A stretch of DNA of 64,000 bases from JBPEWY01 sp965224095 (GTDB lineage: Bacteria > Bacteroidota > Bacteroidia > Flavobacteriales > Flavobacteriaceae). Position numbers and translations under genes: made by a program. The notes beneath the pieces were generated by a model that saw only the letters and a list, made by a program, of their open reading frames with translations, had not been told where the DNA came from and did not search any database. Positions 42,621-52,397 of the stretch are shown here, one piece after another. The DNA lies in NCBI GenBank assembly GCA_965224095.1, contig OZ245039.1, positions 310,001 to 374,000 of the forward strand, read 5' to 3'. Positions within the stretch are counted from its first letter, which is position 1; each line of letters starts with the position of its first letter.

Positions 42621-44990
42621 ATGAAAATAATCATTCAATTTTTTATCCTAATAAGCTTTTTTAACAGCCTATATGCTCAGGGAGAATTAAAAGGAAATGT
42701 AATAGACGAAAACAACACCCCTTTTGAATTTGCTACGATAGCACTGTATCAATCCGAAAATTTAATTACGGGGGTTATATCTGATGAACAGGGAGAATTT
42801 ACGCTAACCGACCTACCCTTTGGCACTTATAAAATGATCGTATCTTATTTAGGGTTTAAGGAGGTAATCATAGAAAATATAAACGTAAACAGTGAAACGC
42901 TCCTGCTAGCTCCGATAACCTTAATAGAGGAAATTGAACAGTTGGATGAAGTAATCATTACGGAGCGCAGAGAATTTTCCAGGAAACGATTGGATAAAAA
43001 AGTAATTCAGGTAAGTGAAAATATAAATGCCAGCGGTGGAAATTTAGACAATGTATTGTTGGCAGATCCATCTTTTAGTATTAATTCGTCCGGGGGAATA
43101 TCATTTAGAGGCAGTCGGAATTTCAAAGTATTAATCGACGGTAGGCCCACGCTATTAAGCGGATCAGAGGCTTTGCAAAATATTACTGCTGCAACCATTG
43201 CCCGCATAGAGATCGTTACCAATCCATCTGCTAAATATCAAGCCGATAGCGAAGTTGGTATTATTAATATCATTCTTAAAAAAGAATATCACAGGGGTAT
43301 TTCCGGTCAGGCAGGAATACGATATGATTATAGAGATCGGGGTAATTACATAATGAATGCCAATGCCAATTTTCAGGCCAAATGGGATAAAATGCGTTTT
43401 TATTTCCAGGCATCGGCTTTAACAGATACCATTCAGCTTAAAGGGCCAACCACTGTTGATATTGAGAAAACCAGTGAAAATTACACTTTTCATCGCGATC
43501 GAATTATGAATCAATTGCGGTCTGCTAATAGCTTTAACCTTCAAAGTGGGATTGATATGGAAACAAGTACAAAAAATACGCTTGGGCTTTGGGCAAGGCT
43601 GTATCGCGGTAATTCCGATTACAATTCCATCTCCAATGACCGGGATAGGCAAAACGAAGACGCGGTTATTTTAGGTAGGTTAGATTATAAAAACGACCGT
43701 CAGGCTAATGCAACGCAATTTACTTTAGAGAATACATTTAAAATCAGTGACAATAAGGAATTACACGCATTAACAGATTTTTCATTTACAAATACCGAAA
43801 GAAATAACTTTAGAGATTATTTTATAGCAAATGAAGAGAACCCCGGTGTAGAATCGCAATTGGAAAAAACCGTTTTCTATCAGGTTGAAGATAGAAGCCG
43901 TTGGCATACAGCATTAAATTACAGCGATAAAATTAACGATTCTACCCATTTGGAAATTGGGGTATTACACGAGTATTACAAGCGAACAAATACCTTTGAA
44001 GAGCTTAATTTTAATATGTTAATACGTGATGATAAGGCTTACTTTAAATTTAATGTTTATAATGCTTTTGTTAATTACGCGGGTATTTGGAACGGGATTA
44101 ATATTTCCCTGGGCACACGATTTGAATATTCTTCGCGTAAACTGAAAGGTGTTGAGCGTAATTCGCTTACCGATTTTTTCCCTTCAATTACTCTTGGCAA
44201 AAACTTTAAAAACCATTCTATGATCACTTTTAATTATGCCAAACGCATAAGGAGGCCATCGGCAACCGATTTAAGCCCTATTTTATTATATTCAGACAAT
44301 CAGGTTACATGGAGAGGAAATCCGGGTTTAATAGATGCCAAAGTGCACAATGTGAGCCTCGGAGTTCAAAAGAAGTTTGAAAAAGTAACCGTTAATGCGG
44401 AACTGTTTTACAGATTGGTTGATGGAGGCTGGTTTAGGGTTCTTGAATTTATTGGAGATAATAAATTTGAAAACTACCCGATTACCATTAAGAATGAAAA
44501 AAATACGGGATTAGAATTTTTAAGCAGTTGGAAAGCAAATGAAAAATTAAACTTATCATTAAGCGGTTCGCTGTTTACACAAAAAATAGATAACAAAGAA
44601 CCCAGGGACGATTTAAAAACCAATACTTCAAGATTTGTATTTACAGCAAATTACAGGGCTGCGGAAAATTTAAGGTTTCAATTTGATGCCAATTACAACG
44701 GGCCTACATTATATGCCAATAGTAAGATTGCAGAAACAAATTTTTTAAATTTAAGTGTTCAGAAGAAATTTCCAAAAGTTGGATTAACTTTATCTCTCTT
44801 TGCCAATGACTTTACCGGTGGGAATGCCTATAAGCAAACGTATATTGATAATAACTCCGGTAAAAATGAAAATACCCGATTGGTAGAAAGTTATCCGTCC
44901 AGCACAAAATATTTTGGATTCCATTTAAAGTATGGCTTTAGAAATTATAAAAGAAAAGATGTTAATCCCAATATACAGTTCAACGATTAA
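42621..44990 (+). CDS. TonB-dependent-receptor-like outer membrane beta-barrel protein
   Basis: A 789-residue outer-membrane protein. After a signal peptide (FFILISFFNSLYAQG), a carboxypeptidase-regulatory domain (about 22-105, GNVIDENNTPFEFATIALY), a plug-like domain (about 125-220 with DNVLLADPSFSINSSGGISF and FKVLIDGRPTLLSG) and a barrel of the OMP_b-brl_3 type follow. It probably takes up a peptide or metal complex, or acts with the signalling pair. The sensor kinase starts 44 bases downstream, so expression may be linked. Confidence 0.88.
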   Translation: MKIIIQFFILISFFNSLYAQGELKGNVIDENNTPFEFATIALYQSENLITGVISDEQGEFTLTDLPFGTYKMIVSYLGFKEVIIENINVNSETLLLAPITLIEEIEQLDEVIITERREFSRKRLDKKVIQVSENINASGGNLDNVLLADPSFSINSSGGISFRGSRNFKVLIDGRPTLLSGSEALQNITAATIARIEIVTNPSAKYQADSEVGIINIILKKEYHRGISGQAGIRYDYRDRGNYIMNANANFQAKWDKMRFYFQASALTDTIQLKGPTTVDIEKTSENYTFHRDRIMNQLRSANSFNLQSGIDMETSTKNTLGLWARLYRGNSDYNSISNDRDRQNEDAVILGRLDYKNDRQANATQFTLENTFKISDNKELHALTDFSFTNTERNNFRDYFIANEENPGVESQLEKTVFYQVEDRSRWHTALNYSDKINDSTHLEIGVLHEYYKRTNTFEELNFNMLIRDDKAYFKFNVYNAFVNYAGIWNGINISLGTRFEYSSRKLKGVERNSLTDFFPSITLGKNFKNHSMITFNYAKRIRRPSATDLSPILLYSDNQVTWRGNPGLIDAKVHNVSLGVQKKFEKVTVNAELFYRLVDGGWFRVLEFIGDNKFENYPITIKNEKNTGLEFLSSWKANEKLNLSLSGSLFTQKIDNKEPRDDLKTNTSRFVFTANYRAAENLRFQFDANYNGPTLYANSKIAETNFLNLSVQKKFPKVGLTLSLFANDFTGGNAYKQTYIDNNSGKNENTRLVESYPSSTKYFGFHLKYGFRNYKRKDVNPNIQFND

Positions 44991-45034
44991 TAATAGTATA
45001 GATTTGTATTTTAAGTCAATCAATCCGTTAGTTT

Positions 45035-46117
45035 ATGAGTATATCCGGTAAACAAAAATTTATTTGGATTCCCTTGGTTTGGACTATACTAGGTGTAATT
45101 TATGCCATTCAAATTTACTTGTACAACGTAAGTTTGGGTAGTGATTTCGAGCCCTTTAGTTTTATGGCTTACTATGTTCCCGAGTATCTCTTATGGGCAA
45201 TTTATACTCCTTTTATTTTCAAACTGAATAATCGTTTTCCCATTGCCGATAAAAAAATCTGGTTTGTCATTTTAAGAGTGTTGCCTTTTGCTTTGATACT
45301 TACTTGTATTCATTTGTTAAGTATCTCCATTTTACGATGGACATTTTACAGGTGGTATGATTTTAGCAGAATTCCAAATTCTTTAAGCGAGTATATCAGT
45401 AATGTAATATCAACACAATTTTCTATTCCCATACTCTTCTTTGGGTGTACGCTGGCTATTGGCTACCTATTGCAATACAGTAAAAGGAATAAAGAGTTGC
45501 AAATGGAATCTTTAAAACTTGACAAGAAGCTTACGCAGGCACAGCTCAAAAATTTAAAATCGCAGTTACAGCCTCACTTTTTATTTAATGCGCTAAATAC
45601 TGTTAGTATGCTGGTCAGACAAAATGAAAATAACAGTGCCGTAAAAGTAATTTCCGGTTTAGGCGGATTACTTCGCTATGCGCTGGATAATAAAGAGTCG
45701 CAGTGGACCTCTCTGGGAGTTGAACTGGAGATTATTGAAAAGTATTTGTTAATTGAATCTATTCGATTTGAAGGTAAATTGAAATATGTTATTACTATTG
45801 AAGATAAACTGAAAGGCATTCCGGTACCGGATTTATTGTTACAGCCAATTGTTGAAAATGCATTAAAGCACGGATTTGATAATTTTCGAATAGATGGTAA
45901 AATTGAAATTGATGTTATCGGTGAGAATGATTACTGCATTATTCAGGTAAAAGATAATGGAAAAGGTTTTTATCCGGATGAAACCTCTTTTGGTTTTGGG
46001 CTCAGTAGCACATCAGAACGTTTACAAAGGCTATATAAAGGAAAAGCAAATCTTTTAATAAATAGCATTCCAAATAGTGGAACAACAATAAGCATACAAC
46101 TACCTGTAGAAAAATAA
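45035..46117 (+). CDS. LytS-type sensor histidine kinase
   Basis: A 360-residue membrane kinase of the LytS/YehU class. Four or so hydrophobic helices (about residues 10-150) are followed by the His_kinase domain with the phospho-acceptor QLQPHFLFNALNTVSML (about residue 185) and an ATPase domain with PIVENALKHGF and VKDNGKGF. It should phosphorylate the LytTR regulator encoded one base downstream. There is no extracellular sensor domain, so the signal is probably sensed in the membrane. Confidence 0.92.
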   Translation: MSISGKQKFIWIPLVWTILGVIYAIQIYLYNVSLGSDFEPFSFMAYYVPEYLLWAIYTPFIFKLNNRFPIADKKIWFVILRVLPFALILTCIHLLSISILRWTFYRWYDFSRIPNSLSEYISNVISTQFSIPILFFGCTLAIGYLLQYSKRNKELQMESLKLDKKLTQAQLKNLKSQLQPHFLFNALNTVSMLVRQNENNSAVKVISGLGGLLRYALDNKESQWTSLGVELEIIEKYLLIESIRFEGKLKYVITIEDKLKGIPVPDLLLQPIVENALKHGFDNFRIDGKIEIDVIGENDYCIIQVKDNGKGFYPDETSFGFGLSSTSERLQRLYKGKANLLINSIPNSGTTISIQLPVEK

Positions 46118-46118
46118 T

Positions 46119-46916
46119 TTGAAGAAAGAGTTACACATAAAAACTGTTATAGTTGATGATGAGCCAATAGCTTTAAAAGGGATTGTTTCGTTATTAAAAT
46201 CGGATTCGGAAATCGAAGTCATTGCTTCCTGTTCTAAATCTTCAGAGGCTATCGATATTATTAACAGAGAAGCACCTGACGTTGTGTTTTTAGACATACA
46301 AATGCCGGAATATAGCGGCTTTGATGTTTTGGAAAATATTACGCTTGAACAAATGCCGCTGTTTGCATTTATAACGGCTTATGATGAGTTTGCGCTTAAG
46401 GCGTTTAACGCAAATGCTATTGATTATCTGTTAAAACCTTTTGACGATGAGCAATTTTACAAAATGGTTGAAAAAATAAAAAAGCAATTTAAAGCGGAAC
46501 AGTTTTTTAAGCATGAACAGCAGATGCTTAGTATGCTACACAGCATCAAACATAAAGCAACCCCTATAACAGCTCCTCCCATTCATGACTATTTAGAGCG
46601 TATTTATGTAAAAAGCTTTAAGGGAATTGATTTTTTAAATGTGGATGATATTTTATGGTTTAGTGCCGATGATTACTACGTGTGGGTTTATACCAAACAA
46701 AAAAAACACCTCATAAGGCAAACAATGATTCATTTGGAAAAGAATCTGGATCCAAAAAAATTCATCAGAATAAGCAGAAGTCATATTATAAAGATTTCCA
46801 CTATTAAGAAATTGATACAATTATCTCAAAAAGAATATGAATTAATAACCACTTCGGATCAACATTTTAAAATTAGTTATTCAAGGTTAAAGACCATAAA
46901 AACTCTGCTATTTTAG
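46119..46916 (+). CDS. LytTR-type response regulator
   Basis: A 265-residue regulator: receiver domain (about 5-120, with VDDEP, phospho-acceptor Asp in DVVFLDIQMPEYSG and LLKPF) and a C-terminal LytTR DNA-binding domain (about 160-265, with ILWFSADDYYVWVYT and FIRISRSHIIKIS). The start is TTG (KKELHIKTVIVDDEP), directly after the kinase stop. The likely targets are the TonB-type receptor gene or neighbours, by analogy only. Confidence 0.92.
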   Translation: MKKELHIKTVIVDDEPIALKGIVSLLKSDSEIEVIASCSKSSEAIDIINREAPDVVFLDIQMPEYSGFDVLENITLEQMPLFAFITAYDEFALKAFNANAIDYLLKPFDDEQFYKMVEKIKKQFKAEQFFKHEQQMLSMLHSIKHKATPITAPPIHDYLERIYVKSFKGIDFLNVDDILWFSADDYYVWVYTKQKKHLIRQTMIHLEKNLDPKKFIRISRSHIIKISTIKKLIQLSQKEYELITTSDQHFKISYSRLKTIKTLLF

Positions 46917-47075
46917 GGAACCTTTAAAAAACATTCGCGTTATATAACTCTTTATATACGCATTACACCTCTAAATTCAATTTTAACAAATCGGAAGTTG
47001 TGAATTCACGAGTTAGGTTTCCTCTACACTCCTACTCGTCTCGTCGTTTACTCATTGTTTGTTTGTTAACGAGTA

Positions 47076-47993
47076 TTACTCCCCTGGCCGGAGGGTTTCA
47101 ATAATCCGGGCATCTACCCAAAAAACATCTACGTTTTCGTAATTATCCGATCCCATATTTCTGTTAAAAAACAGGTATTTTCCATCGGGGGTTACACTGG
47201 CGGAAGCCTCCCAGGCTTCGGTATTTATTTTATCTCCCAAATTTATGGCGGAGCCCCACGAGCCGTCTTCCTGTTTAAAACTGATATAGATATCCGATTT
47301 ACCGTATCCTTCTTCCCTGACGGCATCCCAGATCAAATACGATTCGTCCGGAGCGATAAACGGATGGTTGAAATTTTTGACACCCGTATTTATAGCTTTG
47401 CTCAACGCCCGGGGCTCTTCGTATTTTCCATTGATCAATCGGGAATAGCGAATCGGGAAATCGGGACTGCCTTCTTCATAGGTATCAAAGTAATAAGTAC
47501 CGTTGGCAGCAGAGGAAAGCCGCATGATAAGCTGTCCTTTAAAGGGGGCTTCAAGCTCTTTTATTTCAGACCATCCGGTGTCGGTTCGCTCTTTATAGCG
47601 CCTGCCCAGATGCATGGTATTGCCATCCGGAGAAAAAACGGGTTGCCCCACCCAGGATGATACCACCGATTCCTTCCATTGGTTATCTTCATATGTAAAA
47701 ACCACCAGCTTGGCTTCCTCGTATTTCCCGCCGTCTTTAATTACGTAAAACTCTTTCATATCCGCGGTAAAAACACCGCTGTATTCGTAATGCTCGGTAG
47801 AAACCACTCCGGGCGCAAAACGTATGGGAACCGAATCCGGTGGCGTTTGCCCCAGGTAAGGTTTTGCTATGGTTTGCGAATCATCAATTTCCGCAGCGGG
47901 AGAGTCACTGTCTTTCGGGTTTTGTTTCTTAGTATTACAAGCCGTTAAAAATAATGCCAATACAAGCGAACTGACCATGTAGCATTTCTTCAT
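47076..47993 (-). CDS. PD40-type beta-propeller lipoprotein
   Basis: A 305-residue lipoprotein (signal LVLALFLTACNTKK, Cys19). The mature part has WD40-like PD40 repeats: QPVFSPDGNTMHLGRR, HPFIAPDESYLIWDA and ASVTPDGKYLFFNRN, as in TolB-type propellers. Function is unknown; a surface or periplasmic binding role is likely. It is a single gene on the minus strand. Confidence 0.8.
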   Translation of the reverse strand: MKKCYMVSSLVLALFLTACNTKKQNPKDSDSPAAEIDDSQTIAKPYLGQTPPDSVPIRFAPGVVSTEHYEYSGVFTADMKEFYVIKDGGKYEEAKLVVFTYEDNQWKESVVSSWVGQPVFSPDGNTMHLGRRYKERTDTGWSEIKELEAPFKGQLIMRLSSAANGTYYFDTYEEGSPDFPIRYSRLINGKYEEPRALSKAINTGVKNFNHPFIAPDESYLIWDAVREEGYGKSDIYISFKQEDGSWGSAINLGDKINTEAWEASASVTPDGKYLFFNRNMGSDNYENVDVFWVDARIIETLRPGE

Positions 47994-48216
47994 AATTAAA
48001 AACTTTTTTAGTTGGTACTGCTTAATACCTACATAATTACAATTATTCCCGCTGAATACTAGTTAATTAAATACTAAAAAAGTGGATTGGTTTGTTTCCA
48101 GGAGCGTTAATTATTTTCTATTCCATACGCCTTATACTTCCCTCCTGCGTCGGGTTAAATAACTTTTTGAAAGCGGGTTTTAAAAGAAAATTACGTTTTC
48201 AGCTTTTCCAGATATC

Positions 48217-48474
48217 TTATAAGCGCCCATCAGCTTGCATACGTTCTTCAACTTCCCTCATAATGTCCGAGACAGATTTGTTGCTAATACCGCTTCCCAT
48301 ACCTTCGGTTATAGCTGCTTTAAGTACTGAAAATTTCGTGTTTTTAAGTTGATCACGCCTAACCAAATCTCTAAGATATTCACTGTCATTAGTAAATTCG
48401 CCCGCTGTAATTCGAGACTTGATCCATTTAACCTGCTTCTCCGTAAATGTTATTGTCTTTCTAATGGTTGCCAT
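48217..48474 (-). CDS. ParD-family antitoxin without partner
   Basis: An 85-residue type II antitoxin: the N-terminal ribbon-helix-helix ATIRKTITFTEKQVKWIK is followed by GEFTNDSEYLRDLVRRD and the ParD tail GMGSGISNKSVSDIMREVE. A ParE toxin normally overlaps or follows the antitoxin stop directly. Here the next ~10 codons (LIRYLEKLKT in another frame) end in a stop and no toxin gene follows before 47993. It is probably a leftover or solo antitoxin. Confidence 0.85.
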   Translation of the reverse strand: MATIRKTITFTEKQVKWIKSRITAGEFTNDSEYLRDLVRRDQLKNTKFSVLKAAITEGMGSGISNKSVSDIMREVEERMQADGRL

Positions 48475-48592
48475 ATCTCAGTGTTTAAATAATCATACTA
48501 TTGGTGCATTTAAGATATTTCAATGAATATCTATTTAGTACAGCGTGTTTATTTTTATTATTTCATGCTATTTTTCAAGAATATTCATAAAA

Positions 48593-48614
48593 AAAGCGAA
48601 CCGGAGTTCGCTTT
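48593..48614 (-). terminator. Terminator of the GG-leader peptide gene
   Basis: Perfect 9-pair stem AAAGCGAAC/GTTCGCTTT with a 4-base loop, followed on the minus strand by seven T. It begins 7 bases after the stop of the peptide gene, confirming that the short frame is a transcribed unit. Confidence 0.85.
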
Positions 48615-48620
48615 AGTAGT

Positions 48621-48794
48621 CTAACAAATACCCTGCTTGCAATCAAGATAACAAGCGATAAATTCTTCAGTGGATTGACCATACTGCGATCTGCATGTTT
48701 CTACACATACCTGGCAGGGAAAGTAACCGCCCTGTACCTGTCTTTGTTCCTTTTTACTTAAGGATACGCCTAAATTTGAAATGTTTTTTAACAT
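48621..48794 (-). CDS. Double-glycine leader peptide (bacteriocin-like), first
   Basis: A 57-residue frame starting MLKNISNLGVSLSKKEQRQV, followed by the cleavage-type QGG. The mature part would be about 34 residues with six Cys (YFPCQVC, ETC, ACYLDC, GIC). The leader matches the Bacteroidota GG-leader family cut and exported by peptidase-ABC transporters. It shares LS[KR]KEQR with the peptide at 61205-61372. It may be a bacteriocin, pheromone or modified-peptide precursor. No exporter, maturation or immunity gene is adjacent. Confidence 0.78.
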   Translation of the reverse strand: MLKNISNLGVSLSKKEQRQVQGGYFPCQVCVETCRSQYGQSTEEFIACYLDCKQGIC

Positions 48795-48919
48795 ACCTAA
48801 AAGATTTTAAAATTACTTAAAAGTAAACGAATCAAAATAGAAACGATTCAAATAGACCGTACAAAAAGTAAGGTAAAATCCTTTTTATTAGTTTTTTACA
48901 AACCCTCTTTTTTTCCTAG

Positions 48920-49099
48920 TTAAAATGCACTTTCCAGTAGTTGAGCCATCGGGCTTAGCTTCCCTGTGTATAAAAGGGTTAAACCCCAGGTGTCATGAAA
49001 ACCATGCATAAAAATGGGGATCCATAAATTGGTCCGGTTTTTATAAAAAATATAGGTGTCCAACAGCGAAACAACTGAAATTATCAGTATTCCCCCCAC
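48920..49099 (-). pseudogene. CPBP-type intramembrane protease C-terminal remnant
   Basis: A short open frame encodes VVSLLDTYIFYKNRTNLW, then IPIFMHGFHDTWGLTLLY, and stops. This is the last part of a CPBP (CAAX protease-like) family protein, with the final His motif HGFxDT. The N-terminal catalytic Glu-Glu-Arg motif is missing; a stop lies just upstream and adjacent sequence does not continue the family in any frame I read. Confidence 0.6.
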
Positions 49100-49210
49100 T
49101 TACTTCTATCCTGATCGATGCTCTTGACTTTGTATATTGTCGCTTTGGGAAAAGCAAATGCTGTTCCCTTTTTAAATCGGAGTTTTAATCAAAATTTATA
49201 AAACCAAAAA

Positions 49211-50917
49211 TCACTCTTTACCGATCAGGGATTTTGTGTATTCCATAACCGTATCTATATTATCCAGATAGTCATTAATTGATTGTGTAACCTGATAATC
49301 GGGCATAATACCTCTATCAACAGCTAATGAAGTGGCTGTAGTTTCATAGGTGTTTCTGGCTACTGAATATTGAATTCCGGTATTAGGCAGCCTGAGGCGT
49401 TTTTGTCCTCCTGTGCAAAACTGATTAGACCCTAATTCCTCGCCTACAAGTGTTGCCAGCTTGAGATGCTTAACAAGCGACATAAAATGACCGGTTGTAG
49501 AGCCTCCGTTACCGTCCATAGTAATATAAACCTTCCCCTTAAAAACGTTTTTAAAAGGTTTATTCGGTTCCAGTTTTTCGTTAAATTGTGCTCTCGAAAA
49601 GTACCTGAAGGGTTCTTTTGAAAGATACCTGAGCAAGTAAACTCCGGCATCGGAAGGGCCTCCTCCGTTACCTCTGATATCAATTATTAAGTTGCTGATC
49701 TCCCTTTTGGAAAAGCTTTTAAAACTGTTGTCTATAAAATCTCTGAACTCGGGAAACTTTTTTCCGTAATATGAAAAAGTACGGATGGTCATTATCGCAG
49801 TCTTACCATCTTCCGTATATTCCACGCATAATGGTTCCTGACACAAATAACCGGGTAGTGAGTCAAAATTGTTTTGATACGCTTTCAGTGGTGTTAATAC
49901 AACCGGCTCTTTTTTTCCTTTAATCTGTACGGCATACGATTCCGGAAAATGTAAAGCATAAGCAATAATAGCCGTAGCATGGGCATTAAGAAAATTCTTT
50001 TTATACGTTTCAATAATTCCCTGTGATGAAATATGAGGATAAATTTTTTCTTTTATCTTTTCTATGGAGATACCGTTAATAGCTGTGATTTCATCTTTAA
50101 CAGCCACTTTATCGCCATTTATCAGGGGATCTGATATATAGAGCTTATTAGCTATTAATCGTACTTCCAGCGGAAACCTAAGCGCTGCGGGGATCATTTT
50201 TTGCTCCTGAAGAAAATATCCCATGGAAGTATGACTACAATTAATACTGGCAATTATTTCGCTGCACATCCAAATAAATTCACTAAACGTGGTGGTGGAA
50301 GTCAAGGCTTCCTTTTTAGACTCCATCAGGTTCCAAAAATCGTTTTTTGAGATAAACTTATAGACATTTGGATTTACTTCTGTCAAGCGGCGTCCCAATT
50401 CATCCAGGTCTTTTTTGTACTGTTCCAGGGGGTACACTTTGTTAAATCTGGTAGCATCATACTCTTTATACTTTAATTTATTAATAAAGTCTTCGGCATT
50501 GATGTTTTTTGGATTCAGTTGAAGTGATTTTTCATAATTCGCGATGGCCAATTGTTCGTTTCCATCGGTTAAATACGCCTCCGCTAAGCTGTCATACGGG
50601 TTATATGCATCCGGGAACTCCGATACCAATAATTTAAATATTTCAATAGCCTCTTTTACTTTTCCGTTATTTAAATATTGATACCCAAGCCTGTTCAGTT
50701 CATTTTCATCATCAAAATTATAGGCATTCGGCTGTTCTTTTTTTAGTTTATAATAATAACTAATGGTCTCTTTAATAGTAGCATTTGGCAAAACAGCAAG
50801 CGCTTCCGCTATTGATTTCCTGGTATTGTTAGCTGCTTCGTTTTTGTTTTGAGCCTGGCAACTTATAAAACACACGAAACTGAGTAGTAAAACAATTTTT
50901 TTAAGTGTATGGTACAT
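49211..50917 (-). CDS. TPR-containing S41-family peptidase, lipoprotein
   Basis: A 568-residue protein from the ATG at 50917 (MYHTLKKIVLLLSFVCFISC), a lipoprotein signal; the frame upstream to 51112 overlaps the AraC gene and is not coding. TPR-like repeats (about 55-145, LNRLGYQYLNNGKVKEAIEI) precede an S41 C-terminal-processing-peptidase domain with DIRGNGGGPSDAGVY and the catalytic Ser in MDGNGGSTTGHF, ending with an L-rich tail. It may cut proteins or peptides at the cell surface. The AraC gene lies upstream on the same strand with a 91-base gap. Confidence 0.85.
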   Translation of the reverse strand: MYHTLKKIVLLLSFVCFISCQAQNKNEAANNTRKSIAEALAVLPNATIKETISYYYKLKKEQPNAYNFDDENELNRLGYQYLNNGKVKEAIEIFKLLVSEFPDAYNPYDSLAEAYLTDGNEQLAIANYEKSLQLNPKNINAEDFINKLKYKEYDATRFNKVYPLEQYKKDLDELGRRLTEVNPNVYKFISKNDFWNLMESKKEALTSTTTFSEFIWMCSEIIASINCSHTSMGYFLQEQKMIPAALRFPLEVRLIANKLYISDPLINGDKVAVKDEITAINGISIEKIKEKIYPHISSQGIIETYKKNFLNAHATAIIAYALHFPESYAVQIKGKKEPVVLTPLKAYQNNFDSLPGYLCQEPLCVEYTEDGKTAIMTIRTFSYYGKKFPEFRDFIDNSFKSFSKREISNLIIDIRGNGGGPSDAGVYLLRYLSKEPFRYFSRAQFNEKLEPNKPFKNVFKGKVYITMDGNGGSTTGHFMSLVKHLKLATLVGEELGSNQFCTGGQKRLRLPNTGIQYSVARNTYETTATSLAVDRGIMPDYQVTQSINDYLDNIDTVMEYTKSLIGKE

Positions 50918-51008
50918 GATGCAAAATTTAAAATTACAGGACAAAAAAACAGCGATTAAGTTAAAAATGGCATATGTAAACAGTCGGTTTTTGTTTAATA
51001 TTATAATT

Positions 51009-52049
51009 TTAAACCAAGTAGTTGGCCCTATACTTCGAAGGAGTAATTCCTTCAATTCGTTTAAAGGAATTATAAAAAGATGATTTGGAGTTAAAACCGG
51101 ATTCATACCCAATGGCGTCTAACGTATATTTAGTATGGGCCTGGATTAATTGTTTAGCTTCCTGTATTCTGTATTCACTAACAAAAGTAGCGAAGCTCTT
51201 TCCCAGGTTTTCATTTAGTAATTGTGAAAATTGATGCGAGGAAATACCCAATTCACCGGCCAGGTCCGTTAATTTCAACTTTGGATTTTTATAGGGTTTT
51301 TGAGTTTGCATTATTTGATGAAGCCTCTGAATGAGATAAGTAGCTTTGGATTTATCAATCGTTTTGTTTATATATTTTTTTTCCATTCCAAAAACCCGGA
51401 ACCGCTCTTTCTTTTTAAAGAAAAAGTATATAAAAAAACTGTAGAATATTACCGAAAATACTATAGATCCGATCACAAAGTAATTAAAACTCACAAAGAA
51501 GTAAATAAGCCACAAAACCAAAACTAATAAAAGTACGAGCCATGCTCTTTTAATTTTGTCTTCTTTTGTTTTTTCCGGATTTGTTCTTAGGTACCTGTAA
51601 ACTAAAAATCCGGAAATAATTATATACGACAACCATTGAAGATTAATTCCTTTTAAAATATACTTTTTATAGAAAACCGGATCGTTTCTAAAAGGAAATA
51701 CGACATGCAGTATAATTGCTATGATAATCCATAGTAGAATATGGTGTTTCCAAAACTTAACAATTTTACTTTCCGGCCTTACCACCGAAACAATATAGAG
51801 CAATAGAAAAGGGCCAATAAAAAGAAAGGTTATTGGTCCGAATTTAGAATATGAATTTGGCGTAATATCGCTGAAAAAATAAATCAACGACCGTAAGGCA
51901 CGCTCGCTTAAAAATAACAGGAACAGGCCGAACAGCGTATTGGATAATTTTTTTAGGTTCTTAAAGAATAAAAAGTTTACACTTATAAGAAAGCTATTAA
52001 ATACGCCTATTGCTCCGAAAAAAAACAAAAAAAGTGATGTGTAATTCAT
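51009..52049 (-). CDS. Membrane-anchored AraC-family regulator
   Basis: A 346-residue protein from the ATG at 52049 (MNYTSLFLFFFGAIGVFNSF). Seven or so hydrophobic helices fill residues 1-215. The C-terminal HTH_18 domain (about 245-346) has LTDLAGELGISSHQFSQLLN and GFNSKSSFYNSFKRIEGITP. Such membrane-AraC regulators are typical of Bacteroidota and respond to membrane-borne signals. It probably controls the S41 peptidase gene that follows on the same strand. Confidence 0.88.
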   Translation of the reverse strand: MNYTSLFLFFFGAIGVFNSFLISVNFLFFKNLKKLSNTLFGLFLLFLSERALRSLIYFFSDITPNSYSKFGPITFLFIGPFLLLYIVSVVRPESKIVKFWKHHILLWIIIAIILHVVFPFRNDPVFYKKYILKGINLQWLSYIIISGFLVYRYLRTNPEKTKEDKIKRAWLVLLLVLVLWLIYFFVSFNYFVIGSIVFSVIFYSFFIYFFFKKKERFRVFGMEKKYINKTIDKSKATYLIQRLHQIMQTQKPYKNPKLKLTDLAGELGISSHQFSQLLNENLGKSFATFVSEYRIQEAKQLIQAHTKYTLDAIGYESGFNSKSSFYNSFKRIEGITPSKYRANYLV

Positions 52050-52097
52050 GCATCCGATAAAATACCAAATATATGAATAGCATATATTAATTTTCAA

Positions 52098-52397
52098 TCA
52101 TTTTACACATTTTGCGCTTCTTCTCGGGTTCCGGGGCAGCATAATTATTCCAATACTTTTATCTTTTTTACCCGGTTCTTTAAAAAGTTTACAAAAACAT
52201 TTCACACAGAAAATACAAAGACGCTTTCCGCTTATTCCCGAGGGGCTTTTAATTTCCCTTTCTCACTGTTAAAATAAAGTGATTTACCTGTTTCCTGCGG
52301 CTTGCAATACACTCACAAATCTTACCACCTTAAAATAAGTATTATCTTTTATATCTTTAGTTAAAAGATTCGCAAGGCATTAACCAACTTTCGGCAT
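52098..52397. other. Gene-free interval upstream of the SLC12-like gene
   Basis: About 300 bases between divergent genes. The only signal seen is a near-consensus -7 element TATCTTTA at ~52353, suited to the plus-strand transporter gene. No small frame with a recognisable product was found. Confidence 0.4.

Noticed and set aside
49100..49200. Coding fragment reading KGTAFAFPKATIYKVKSIDQ
   Set aside because: It has no start, stops after ~35 codons and is in another frame from the CPBP remnant; it may be chance or an unrelated scar.
50918..51112. N-terminal extension of the S41 peptidase
   Set aside because: It overlaps the AraC gene, has no similarity to the family, and a lipoprotein signal begins at the ATG at 50917.
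52098..52397. Small gene upstream of the SLC12-like transporter
   Set aside because: No frame longer than a few codons with a start and no similarity in six frames.
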